From the NCBI GenBank assembly GCA_003245395.1, contig QKDF01000041.1:1-7101 (forward strand): a DNA stretch of 7,101 nt. Reading direction: 5' to 3'. The translations under genes were made by a program, and so were the position numbers. This document shows positions 1 to 6,329 of this stretch, piece after piece; the first letter of the stretch is position 1, and the number at the start of each line of letters is the position of its first letter. The stretch is from Clostridia bacterium (lineage in GTDB: Bacteria > Bacillota > Clostridia > Oscillospirales > Oscillospiraceae). Below the pieces are notes generated by a model. That model worked only from the letters and a program-made list of their open reading frames with translations, was not told where the DNA came from and ran no database searches.

Positions 1-71
1 GCTTTGATTACCGGGGCCGCCTGATCGACAATCCCGCCAAGAGCGGCCTGGAGGGCGGGGCGCATGCATAG
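1..71 (+). CDS. 3' end of an unidentified gene
   Basis: Reading from base 3, an open frame of 22 codons ends at TAG (69-71). It begins FDYRGRLIDNP and ends GLEGGAHA. The other two + frames hit stops within the first 24 bases, so this is the only frame that can belong to a gene entering from the left. Its stop lies 8 bases inside the next gene, which suggests the two are co-transcribed and translationally coupled. The fragment is too short for me to assign a family. Its existence is inferred from the open frame and from the close overlap. Confidence 0.55.
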   Translation, partial: FDYRGRLIDNPAKSGLEGGAHA

Positions 72-942
72 CTTTTACGGCGGCGGCACACGCCGTTCGT
101 ATTTTGAAGGCTGGTATTTTAAGCATCAGAGCAAGACACAGACCGTTGCGCTCATCCCTGCTTGTCACATCGACGGCGCCGGCCGCGCGTCCGCTTCCCT
201 GCAGGTGGTCACCGACACTCAGTCCTGGCACATGGACTTTCCCTCGGATGCATTCGCCGCCGCTACAGGGCGGCTTGCCGTCCGGGTCGGGGACTCCGTT
301 TTCACCGAGCGGGGGTGTAAGCTGGATGTGAGCACGCCGGCACTCACGCTGCGCGGGGAACTGCAATACGGGCCGCTGACCCGGACGGTGGGGGACATCA
401 TGGGGCCTTTTCGGTTTGCTCCATTTCTGGAGTGCCGCCACAGCGTGCTGAGCCTGCGCCATACGGTTTCGGGGGAGATTACTTTGAATGGGGCTGTGAT
501 TTCCTTCGATAAGGGCGCTGGATATTTGGAGGGCGACCGGGGATGCTCCTTTCCCAGTCAGTATGTGTGGACCCAGTGCCTTCATGGAGGCGACAGCCTG
601 ATGCTCTCAGCGGCGCGGATTCCCTTTTGCGGCGGGGCTTTCTCGGGCTGCATCGGCTTTGTCTATGCCGGGGAGCGGGAGTGGCGCATCGCCACTTACC
701 GGGGAGCAAGGCTGGTGCGTGTGAGCAACCGCGAGATTCTGGTGCGGCAGGGCGACCTGACACTTCACGCCGAGCTTCTGAAGGACAGTCCCCATATGCT
801 CCGGGCACCCCTGGGCGGAGATATGGTGCGGCTGATCCGGGAGAGCCCTGCCTGCCTTGTCCGATACACCTGCACCCTGGAAGGACGGGTACTGCTGGCT
901 TTTGTCAGCGCACAGGCGGGCTTTGAGGATAACTGGAACTGA
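64..942 (+). CDS. tocopherol cyclase-like family protein
   Basis: This 292-residue protein carries the hallmarks of the tocopherol cyclase-like family (Pfam Tocopherol_cycl). These are YFEGWYFK at residues 13-20, and GYLEGDRGCSFPSQYVWTQ at about 153-171, which corresponds to the family's second conserved block (usually GYIEKxWGxSFP..W.WxQ). In plants and cyanobacteria the founding member closes the chromanol ring of tocopherol. Firmicute homologues have no known tocopherol pathway and their substrate is unknown, so only the family is claimed. Here the usual K and W of the second block are G and R (EGDRG), which may mark a different activity. There is no signal peptide or membrane segment. The start is ATG 64, preceded by GGAGGG at 50-55; an in-frame stop at 22-24 blocks any much longer form. 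The gene overlaps the preceding stop by 8 bases, so it is probably the last gene of an operon entering from the left. Confidence 0.82.
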   Translation: MHSFYGGGTRRSYFEGWYFKHQSKTQTVALIPACHIDGAGRASASLQVVTDTQSWHMDFPSDAFAAATGRLAVRVGDSVFTERGCKLDVSTPALTLRGELQYGPLTRTVGDIMGPFRFAPFLECRHSVLSLRHTVSGEITLNGAVISFDKGAGYLEGDRGCSFPSQYVWTQCLHGGDSLMLSAARIPFCGGAFSGCIGFVYAGEREWRIATYRGARLVRVSNREILVRQGDLTLHAELLKDSPHMLRAPLGGDMVRLIRESPACLVRYTCTLEGRVLLAFVSAQAGFEDNWN

Positions 943-980
943 TGAGACGGAAAATCACAGGGCAGCTGCATTCTGTGAAA

Positions 981-1015
981 GCAGGCGGGCAGCCGATGAT
1001 CCGACGCCCGCCTGC
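981..1015. terminator. hairpin between convergent genes, possible two-way terminator
   Basis: A perfect 10-bp inverted repeat, GCAGGCGGGC (981-990) and GCCCGCCTGC (1006-1015), encloses a 15-base loop. It lies in the 84-base gap between the ends of the tocopherol cyclase-like gene and ccdA, which converge. On the minus strand the stem is followed by TTTCA, and on the plus strand there is no T run, so termination is more plausible for the ccdA operon and weak at best for the other direction. A smaller repeat just upstream (TCACAG at 955-960, CTGTGA at 973-978) could add a second hairpin. Confidence 0.5.
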
Positions 1016-1026
1016 GATTCCATCGG

Positions 1027-1716
1027 TCAAAAGCCCAGATAGAACATATAAAAGCCGATGAGCAGCATCAGCGCGCCCATGACAATTCTGGAAATCAGGC
1101 TCCATTTTCCGTATGCCCCGCTTCCTGAGAGCTTTTTCACGAATCCCACGGAGGTACCGGCCAGAATGGCCAGCGTCCCGTGACCCACGGAATAGAAGAA
1201 CAGTAGGACAACGCCCCACAGGATGCTGCCCTTTCCGGCGACGACAGCCAGCAGGGCGATCAGAACCGGCGTGGAGCAGGGGGAGGAGAAGATACCGCCC
1301 AGAATTCCGGCCAGAAATGCGCCGAGGAATCCTCGCCGGGTGTTTTTGGAGACCAGATAGCTGGAGGGGATGATCTGAAAAATCTCCCAGGTTTGCAAGG
1401 CCATGAGAACCATCAAAGCTCCAAGCACCACAAACCACCAGGACGAGGATGATCCGATCAGGTGCCCCGCTGCCGAAGCGGCAACGCCCAGGGCGGTGAA
1501 GGTCACCGCCGAGCCAGCCGCAAACGTGAGCGAGAGCAGAAACGCTCGTTTCGTTCCCTGCTGGCCTGTTCCGCCCACATAGCCCACAATCAGCGGGATA
1601 GTGGAGAGAGAGCAGGGCAGGAAAGAAGCCAGCATGCCTGCCGCCAGTGCCAGCAGGGGCGCAAGGATTCCGCTCTGGGCGACCACACCTGAAATTTGAT
1701 CCAGCACTGCGGTCAC
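1027..1716 (-). CDS. ccdA: CcdA/DsbD-type transmembrane thiol-disulfide transporter
   Basis: This is a 229-residue, very hydrophobic protein with about six membrane spans (roughly 16-38, 58-80, 92-112, 128-158, 165-185, 200-225). Two conserved cysteines sit in family-specific settings: LPCS (Cys35) in the first span and SSPCSTP (Cys146) in the fourth. In CcdA and the central domain of DsbD this pair relays electrons from cytosolic thioredoxin to thioredoxin-like proteins outside the membrane, for cytochrome c maturation or general extracytoplasmic thiol reduction. The start is GTG at 1716-1714, overlapping the thioredoxin stop as GTGA, with GGGGGTG just upstream as ribosome binding site. It is the last gene of arsR-trx-ccdA. 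The adjacent anchored thioredoxin is its likely partner. The annotation as CcdA family is firm; the final substrates are unknown, and no cytochrome c gene is in view. Confidence 0.9.
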   Translation of the reverse strand: MTAVLDQISGVVAQSGILAPLLALAAGMLASFLPCSLSTIPLIVGYVGGTGQQGTKRAFLLSLTFAAGSAVTFTALGVAASAAGHLIGSSSSWWFVVLGALMVLMALQTWEIFQIIPSSYLVSKNTRRGFLGAFLAGILGGIFSSPCSTPVLIALLAVVAGKGSILWGVVLLFFYSVGHGTLAILAGTSVGFVKKLSGSGAYGKWSLISRIVMGALMLLIGFYMFYLGF

Positions 1717-2261
1717 TGCGTCACCCCCATGTCGGACAGGATGGCGTCCAGCTCATCCTCCGACAGGCCGCCTTCGTGGGCGGTAAATACGTGTTTCCCA
1801 GAGGAATCGGCATAAGTGATAAAATCCGTTTGGATGCTCGCGCTGGGGACATAGGGCGTACCGTCGGCATTGAAAAAGACCTGCGTGGGGATGACCTTCA
1901 CGGGATACTGGTTTGCAAGATCGCTGCTCTTGTCCACATCCACGTACTTGATGATGGCCGTTTCTCCGACCTTGTCATGTACGGCCTCCAAAATAGGTTC
2001 AAACTGCTGGCAGGGGCCGCACCAGTCCGCGCCAAAGTCGATGATAATGGGTACCCCGTAAGAGGTCAGCTGATCCATGTCGATGGTGTCGGAATTGAGG
2101 ACGAAGTCCGGATTCTGGGATTCACCGGAAGCTGCGGAGGACGCGGAGGACTGTGCGGCCTGCTCGCTCTGTGCGCCGCTGTTTTTCACTGCCCAGATAC
2201 CCGCGATGACCGCAAGTACCAGAACAGGCACCAGAATTTTTAACAATTGCTTCTGTTTCAA
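1713..2261 (-). CDS. membrane-anchored thioredoxin-like protein
   Basis: The protein has 182 residues from the TTG start proposed here. An N-terminal KQKQLLK stretch leads into one hydrophobic segment (about 9-25), then a Ser/Ala/Gln-rich linker (about 28-50), then a thioredoxin fold. The active site is WCGPC (80-84), with the cis-proline loop VIPTQVFF around Pro125. No cysteine precedes the active site, so it is not a lipoprotein; the segment is an uncleaved anchor or a Sec signal, placing the domain outside the membrane. Its likely job is to take electrons from CcdA, encoded next door, and reduce exported disulfides. The start is TTG at 2261-2259: AAAGGAG (2276-2270) lies 8 bases before it, and TTGA overlaps the arsR stop. 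Longer in-frame ATGs (2288, 2327, 2351) lie inside arsR, would place a charged Pro/Lys/Arg-rich tail before the anchor, and the nearest one has no ribosome binding site. Confidence 0.88.
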   Translation of the reverse strand: MKQKQLLKILVPVLVLAVIAGIWAVKNSGAQSEQAAQSSASSAASGESQNPDFVLNSDTIDMDQLTSYGVPIIIDFGADWCGPCQQFEPILEAVHDKVGETAIIKYVDVDKSSDLANQYPVKVIPTQVFFNADGTPYVPSASIQTDFITYADSSGKHVFTAHEGGLSEDELDAILSDMGVTQ

Positions 2262-2626
2262 GCGTGTTGCTCCTTTCCGTTTTCCCATCCCGATTGGGGG
2301 AAGGGCGTGTGGGCGTTTTTCGGACATGACGGCTCGTTTCCCTCCGGACACAGAAATGTCATCGAATGGAGAATTTGGCAGGCATGTGCGCTTCCTTCTT
2401 CACTGATCCGGTAATACATCCATTTGCCCATCTGGCGGCTGACGACAATGCCGGATCGGCAGAGGATTTTCATGTGGTACGACAGGGTGGACTGGCTGAT
2501 ATCCAGCTTCTCCAAAAGATCATGGGCACATCGTTCTCCGTTGTGCAGCATCTCCAGGATCACAAGCCGCTTCTCGTCGCTCAGAGCTTGGAATACCCAT
2601 GCATATTCCTGATACGATGTCTGCAT
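2258..2626 (-). CDS. ArsR/SmtB-family winged-helix repressor
   Basis: This 122-residue regulator has the usual ArsR-family order. An N-terminal helix (WVFQALSDEKRLVILEML, 10-27) is followed by the recognition region DLLEKLDISQSTLSYHMKIL (36-55) and the beta-wing GKWMYYRI (67-74). Members repress their own operon and release DNA on binding metal, metalloid or a redox signal. Cys33 in ERCAHDL sits where ArsR proteins carry the ELCVCDL metalloid site, but the second Cys of that motif is His here. Further cysteines are at 56, 83, 93 and 101; the last three are in or near the C-terminal tail, which has CPEGNEPSC. The inducer is therefore unclear: metalloid, metal or thiol oxidation are all possible. 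ATG 2626 has GAGGTG 6-8 bases upstream. It is the first gene of arsR-trx-ccdA, and its stop overlaps the next start as TTGA. Confidence 0.92.
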   Translation of the reverse strand: MQTSYQEYAWVFQALSDEKRLVILEMLHNGERCAHDLLEKLDISQSTLSYHMKILCRSGIVVSRQMGKWMYYRISEEGSAHACQILHSMTFLCPEGNEPSCPKNAHTPFPQSGWENGKEQHA

Positions 2627-2650
2627 GCGTTCACCTCATATTCAAAATAT

Positions 2651-2681
2651 TCGATTTTAGATCAGTATATCATCAAATCGA
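2651..2681. promoter_or_regulatory. candidate ArsR operator overlapping the -10 box
   Basis: A perfect inverted repeat TCGATTT (2651-2657) and AAATCGA (2675-2681), 17 bases apart, spans the -10 box and the likely start of transcription of arsR. ArsR-family proteins bind AT-rich inverted repeats overlapping their own promoters, so autoregulation fits. The 17-base separation is longer than in many ArsR sites. A nearby direct repeat of ATATTC (2639-2644 and 2648-2653) is an alternative. Confidence 0.4.
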
Positions 2682-2691
2682 TGTTTGTCAA
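2664..2691 (-). promoter_or_regulatory. promoter of the arsR-thioredoxin-ccdA operon
   Basis: On the minus strand there is a perfect -35 box TTGACA (2691-2686), a 16-base spacer and TATACT (2669-2664). This is a close match to the vegetative sigma-A consensus. Transcription would begin near 2657, leaving a leader of about 30 bases before ATG 2626. Confidence 0.8.
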
Positions 2692-2782
2692 TATGATTTT
2701 CCGGAAATTTTTGCCCGCTGCCGCAGGAGATGTTTTGCCCTTCCACCACCGAAAAAGAAAACGATTTTGCGGCAGATTTTAC

Positions 2783-2810
2783 TTGTTCCGGCGCACTTTC
2801 GTGTTAAAAT
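2783..2810 (+). promoter_or_regulatory. promoter of the thpR operon, extended -10 type
   Basis: TAAAAT (2805-2810) is preceded by TG at 2802-2803, giving an extended -10 element. A weak -35 (TTGTTC, 2783-2788) lies 16 bases upstream. Transcription would start near 2817, with a leader of about 65 bases to ATG 2884. It faces away from the arsR promoter in the 257-base divergent gap; nothing else was recognised in that gap. Confidence 0.6.
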
Positions 2811-2883
2811 AAAGGTGAGTTTATCCCGGTTGGATTTTGCAGGAAAAGACAGCGGTTTTGCCGACAGGCGGGAGGGAGCAGTT

Positions 2884-3441
2884 ATGCGGCTGTTTATTGC
2901 GGTCAACTTTGACGCGAAGACGGCAGGGCGCATCCTTGCCGTGCAGGAACGTCTGCGGGCAATGGGACGGGGAAATTTTTCCCGGCCTGAAAATCTGCAT
3001 CTGACTCTGGCATTTTTGGGTGAAGTCGCGCCGGAGCATTTTGACGGCATCCAGCGTGCCATGGAGCGGACAGCGGTCTGCCCTTTGCGATTGACCTTTG
3101 ACAGCACCGGCCGTTTCCCCCGGGAAGGGGGAGACGTGTGGTGGATTGGATGTGCCGGGAATTCTGCGCTGACACAGCTTCAGGCGGAGCTGAGCAGGCA
3201 GCTGTCGGCCGAAGGCTTTCACCTGGAGCGCCGCCGATTTTCCCCGCACATCACGCTGGCCCGGGCAGTGCGGCTGCGGGAAAAGCCGGACAGCCGCGCG
3301 CTGCTGGGAGAACCGTTTTCGACGGAGATCAGCACCATCAGCCTGATGCTGTCGGAGCGGATAGACGGGCGGCTGACCTATACGGAGCAGTTTTCCGTGT
3401 CGGCGAGCGCATCTCAAACGGAAAGAGAGACCCCCTGTTGA
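2884..3441 (+). CDS. thpR: RNA 2',3'-cyclic phosphodiesterase (LigT family)
   Basis: This is a 185-residue cytosolic enzyme of the 2H phosphoesterase superfamily. The two signature HxTx motifs are present: HLTL at 39-42 and HITL at 122-125, each placing a catalytic His and Thr in the active cleft. Other family features are the N-terminal MRLFIAV strand and FLGEV after the first motif. Family members open 2',3'-cyclic phosphates on RNA to 2'-phosphates, and some ligate tRNA halves in vitro. The start is ATG 2884 with GGGAGGGAG about 7 bases upstream. The frame stays open to 2599, but that extension would run through the arsR promoter and has no family similarity. The last 15 or so residues (Ser/Ala/Glu-rich) look like a non-conserved tail. 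It is the first gene of a probable operon with two flavodoxin-fold genes, 43 bases from the next start. Confidence 0.92.
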   Translation: MRLFIAVNFDAKTAGRILAVQERLRAMGRGNFSRPENLHLTLAFLGEVAPEHFDGIQRAMERTAVCPLRLTFDSTGRFPREGGDVWWIGCAGNSALTQLQAELSRQLSAEGFHLERRRFSPHITLARAVRLREKPDSRALLGEPFSTEISTISLMLSERIDGRLTYTEQFSVSASASQTERETPC

Positions 3442-3484
3442 GTCGGCCGTGACCGGCATTTTAAAAAGAAAAGGATGTGGTAAG

Positions 3485-4159
3485 ATGAAAATTGTTGTAC
3501 TCCACGGGCAATCGCATCATGGCAGCACCTGGAATGTCACCCGTCTGCTGCTGGAGCAGCTGCGGCCGGACACGGAAAGCCTGCGGGAGTTTACGGCCAA
3601 CGGTGTGCCGCAGTGTATGGGCTGTGCTGTCTGTATCCTGCAGGATGAGGGCAAGTGTCCCCACCGGGAGAGCGTGGGGGAGATCATTGAAGCCATCGAA
3701 CAGGCCGACGTGGTGATTGCGGAAAGCCCTACATACTGCATGGCAATGACGGGTCAGCTCAAAAGCCTGTTTGATCATATGGCCTATCGCTGGCTGCCCC
3801 ACCGTCCCCATCCGACCATGGCCAACAAAATCGGCGTAGCGATTTCAACCGCCGCCGGCGGAGGGGCCGGGAGAGTGACAAAGGATATTGTGCGGCAGTT
3901 TTTCTGGTGGGGAATTCCGAAAAGCTACCGAATTGGACAGCCTGTTTTTGCGGCGGGATGGGATCATGTCAGCGAAAAGACCAGACGCAAAATTGAGTCC
4001 AAAGTGTGCTCCGCCGCTGAAAAAATCCGCAGGCATGCCGGAAAACGGCAGCACAGCCTGCGTCTGGCGGTTTTGTTTCGGGTCATGGCAGCTATGCAGC
4101 GCGGCGGCAAGATGTCTCGGGTAGATCGGGCATACTGGGGAACCAATGGTTGGATTTAA
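3485..4159 (+). CDS. flavodoxin-fold NAD(P)H-dependent oxidoreductase, Isf-like
   Basis: This 224-residue cytosolic protein has a flavodoxin/NADPH-dependent FMN reductase fold. The first strand MKIVVLHGQ runs into an FMN phosphate loop SHHGSTWN (10-17). SPTYCMAMTGQLKSLFDH follows the third strand and is the usual flavin-edge and dimer helix, and AISTAAGGG resembles the later flavin loop. Cys44, 47, 50 and 58 form CX2CX2CX7C, the arrangement that binds a [4Fe-4S] cluster in archaeal iron-sulfur flavoprotein (Isf). Many bacterial flavodoxin-family oxidoreductases keep a similar pattern without proof of a cluster. The C-terminal part (about 185-224) ends in MSRVDRAYWGTNGWI, a tail seen in related clostridial proteins. 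The start is ATG 3485 with AAGGATG at 3471-3477; an ATG at 3449 has no such site. Likely substrates (quinones, peroxide, O2, nitro compounds) cannot be told from sequence. Confidence 0.85.
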   Translation: MKIVVLHGQSHHGSTWNVTRLLLEQLRPDTESLREFTANGVPQCMGCAVCILQDEGKCPHRESVGEIIEAIEQADVVIAESPTYCMAMTGQLKSLFDHMAYRWLPHRPHPTMANKIGVAISTAAGGGAGRVTKDIVRQFFWWGIPKSYRIGQPVFAAGWDHVSEKTRRKIESKVCSAAEKIRRHAGKRQHSLRLAVLFRVMAAMQRGGKMSRVDRAYWGTNGWI

Positions 4160-4210
4160 TCTTACGCGGTGAGCTTTACTGCCGCAAATAAGCTGGAAAG
4201 GAACCATTTT

Positions 4211-4603
4211 ATGCAGATTTATTATTTTACCCGCTCCGGCAGGAGCAAGACGGTGGCTGAGCAGCTGGCGGCGCACTATGGTGTTCAGGCCCGGCAGATC
4301 GCTGACGGCAAAGACTGGTCTGGGGCTTTGGGTTGGCTGAAGGCCGGACGGATGTCGGCGACCAAGCAGGCACTGCCGGCGGTCTATCCGAAGCTGGAGG
4401 CAGGGGAGCGGGCTGCCGTTGTGTTTCCGATCTGGGCAGATACCTTTCCGCCGGCGGTACGCACCTTTGTGAACGAGGTGGGCCGCGAGAATCTGATCTG
4501 TGTTCCCACATCTCTGGGCAGCAAGCTGAAAGACCGAGACGGCTTTATCAAAATCATCGATCTGGTGGGGAAGGAGATCTCCGCACCGGAGACACTGGAA
4601 TGA
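4211..4603 (+). CDS. short flavodoxin-like protein
   Basis: A 130-residue flavodoxin-fold protein. After the first strand (MQIYYF), TRSGRSKT at 7-14 matches the FMN phosphate-binding loop (T/S-x-T/S-G-x-T/S-x-x-T) and leads into helix TVAEQLA. PIWADTFPPAV at 73-83 is the loop that packs on the flavin ring, with Trp75 a plausible stacking residue. It is somewhat shorter than classic flavodoxins (about 140-150), and the C-terminal helix is brief. Flavodoxins shuttle single electrons at low potential in the cytosol; the partner here is unknown. The start is ATG 4211 because AAAGGAA lies at 4197-4203, 7 bases away. The in-frame ATG 4169 would add 14 residues before the first strand. It lies 51 bases after the Isf-like gene on the same strand and is probably the last gene of the thpR transcript. 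Confidence 0.85.
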   Translation: MQIYYFTRSGRSKTVAEQLAAHYGVQARQIADGKDWSGALGWLKAGRMSATKQALPAVYPKLEAGERAAVVFPIWADTFPPAVRTFVNEVGRENLICVPTSLGSKLKDRDGFIKIIDLVGKEISAPETLE

Positions 4604-4655
4604 AATGCGGGGCGCTTATGCTCCCGCCCGCCACAAGCGGAAAAGCGCGTATAAA

Positions 4656-4687
4656 AAGGCCGGTGGAGCAGACGCTCCACCGGCCTT
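4656..4687. terminator. two-way intrinsic terminator between flavodoxin and prfC
   Basis: A perfect 14-bp stem, AAGGCCGGTGGAGC (4656-4669) and GCTCCACCGGCCTT (4674-4687), closes a 4-base loop. On the minus strand the stem runs straight into TTTTTAT, a strong signature for ending prfC transcripts, whose stop codon is 61 bases upstream. On the plus strand it is followed by CTCTATTTCT, a weaker T-rich tail, so it may also stop the thpR-flavodoxin transcript. Nothing else was seen in the 145-base gap. Confidence 0.92.
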
Positions 4688-4748
4688 CTCTATTTCTGCT
4701 GATGACAGCCATATGCGCACGGGATAGCTGTCGGGACGAAAACTTCTT

Positions 4749-6329
4749 TTATACGGACAGGGAATCCGCCAGTTCCAGCCCTGCGTTGTTTTTGGTCAGG
4801 AAACCCACGGACCATTCACCGCCGAAGGCAATCAAACTGTGGCCCTTGAAGTCCTCCAGCAGCGCCGCGCCGGTACACAGAGTCAGATCTTTCGGATCGC
4901 CGGGATATGCCTTGATCCGCCGCAGATGTTCGTAGGGCAAGCCCCACATATGCAGATCCACGCCGTATTCGTTTTTCATCCTGTATTCAAACACGTCAAA
5001 CTGCAGTGTGCCCACCACGCCGACGATGACTTCCTCCATACCCGCATCCGGGATTTTGAAGATCTGGATGGCACCCTCCTGGGCGATCTGCTCGGTGCCT
5101 TTGATAAACTGCTTGCGCTTCATGGTGTCCTTAGGACTTACCCGCATGAAATGTTCCGGCTCGAACGTGGGAATTCCGAAGAAATGAAACTTCTTTCCCG
5201 GTATTGTCACCGTGTCGCCGATGGAGAAAATGCCGGGATCGAATACGCCGATGATATCTCCGGCATAGGCTTCGTCAATGATCTCCCGTTCCGCCGCCAT
5301 CATCTGCTGCGGCTGGCTCAGACGCAGCTTTTTGCCGGTCTGCATGTGGAAGACCTCCGTATCGCGGCGGAATTTTCCCGAGCAGATCCGCATGAAAGCC
5401 AGCCGGTCCCGGTGGGCCTTGTTCATGTTGGCCTGGATCTTGAACACAAAAGCGGAGAAATCCTCGGAGAAGGGATCGATCTCGCCGCTGTCGGAGATCC
5501 GGGGCAGCGGAGGCGTCGTCATACGCAGAAACTCCTCCAGGAACGGTTCCACGCCGAAATTGGTCAGCGCCGAACCGAAAAACACCGGGCTGAGAGTTCC
5601 CGCCTGAACGGCATCCAAGTCGAATTCCCGGCCTGCGCCCAGCAGTTCCACTTCATCCTGCAGCGTCTTCCAGCGCCGTTCGCCGATCAGGGCGCCTACG
5701 GCGGGGTCGTTCAGATCAACTTCGGTAGCCGCGGCCTTTTTGGCGTGGCCCTCGCCTTGGAAGAACAGAATGCGGGCTTTTTCCCGATCATAGACGCCCT
5801 GAAATTCCTTGCCCGATCCGATGGGCCAGTTGACGGCGTAGGTGTCGATGCCCAGCTCGTGCTCCACCTCTTCACAGAGCTCCAGAGGATCGCGGGAGTC
5901 CCGATCCATCTTGTTGATAAAGGTGAAAATGGGAATGTGCCGCATGGCGCACACCTTGAACAATTTTCGGGTCTGGGCCTCCACGCCCTTGCTGCCGTCG
6001 ATGACCATCACGGCGGAATCCGCGGCCATCAGAGTGCGATAGGTGTCCTCGGAGAAGTCCTGGTGGCCCGGGGTATCCAGAATATTGATGCAGTAGCCGC
6101 TGTGCTGAAACTGCATGACCGACGACGTGACGGAAATGCCGCGCTGCTTCTCAATCTCCATCCAGTCGGAGGTTGCGGCCTTCGCGCGTTTGCCTTTCAC
6201 TTCTCCGGCCTGAGCAATGGCTCCGCCGTAGAGCAGAAATTTTTCCGTCAGTGTTGTTTTACCGGCGTCGGGGTGAGAGATGATAGCAAAGGTACGGCGC
6301 CGGGATATTTCTTCATTCAGGGCGGACAT
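4749..6329 (-). CDS. prfC: peptide chain release factor 3
   Basis: This 526-residue translational GTPase is close in length to E. coli RF3 (529). The GTPase motifs are in order: G1 SHPDAGKTT (18-26), G2 region RGISVTSS (63-70), G3 DTPGHQDF (85-92) and G4 NKMDRD (139-144). SDWMEIEKQRG before G2 is characteristic of RF3 as against EF-G. The downstream beta-barrel and RF3 C-terminal regions are present (GDTVTIPGKKFHFFGIPTFEPEHF-like segment, then GTLQFDVFEYRMKNEYG). RF3 recycles RF1/RF2 from the ribosome after peptide release and aids post-termination quality control. ATG 6329 has GAGGAGGGG 6-7 bases upstream (6343-6335). It is a single-gene unit with its own promoter and terminator. Nothing is missing or frameshifted. 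Confidence 0.97.
   Translation of the reverse strand: MSALNEEISRRRTFAIISHPDAGKTTLTEKFLLYGGAIAQAGEVKGKRAKAATSDWMEIEKQRGISVTSSVMQFQHSGYCINILDTPGHQDFSEDTYRTLMAADSAVMVIDGSKGVEAQTRKLFKVCAMRHIPIFTFINKMDRDSRDPLELCEEVEHELGIDTYAVNWPIGSGKEFQGVYDREKARILFFQGEGHAKKAAATEVDLNDPAVGALIGERRWKTLQDEVELLGAGREFDLDAVQAGTLSPVFFGSALTNFGVEPFLEEFLRMTTPPLPRISDSGEIDPFSEDFSAFVFKIQANMNKAHRDRLAFMRICSGKFRRDTEVFHMQTGKKLRLSQPQQMMAAEREIIDEAYAGDIIGVFDPGIFSIGDTVTIPGKKFHFFGIPTFEPEHFMRVSPKDTMKRKQFIKGTEQIAQEGAIQIFKIPDAGMEEVIVGVVGTLQFDVFEYRMKNEYGVDLHMWGLPYEHLRRIKAYPGDPKDLTLCTGAALLEDFKGHSLIAFGGEWSVGFLTKNNAGLELADSLSV

Noticed and set aside
905..1438. Minus-strand frame of 177 codons overlapping ccdA
   Set aside because: It is a shadow in another frame of the ccdA gene and the tail of the cyclase-like gene, with no domain or start signal.
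2599..2883. Upstream in-frame extension of thpR to ATG 2599
   Set aside because: It would overlap arsR and its promoter, lacks similarity to the LigT family, and ATG 2884 has a strong ribosome binding site right before the conserved MRLFIAV start.
3461..3811. Minus-strand frame opposite the Isf-like gene
   Set aside because: It is an antisense shadow; the plus-strand frame has clear flavodoxin-fold motifs and a ribosome binding site.
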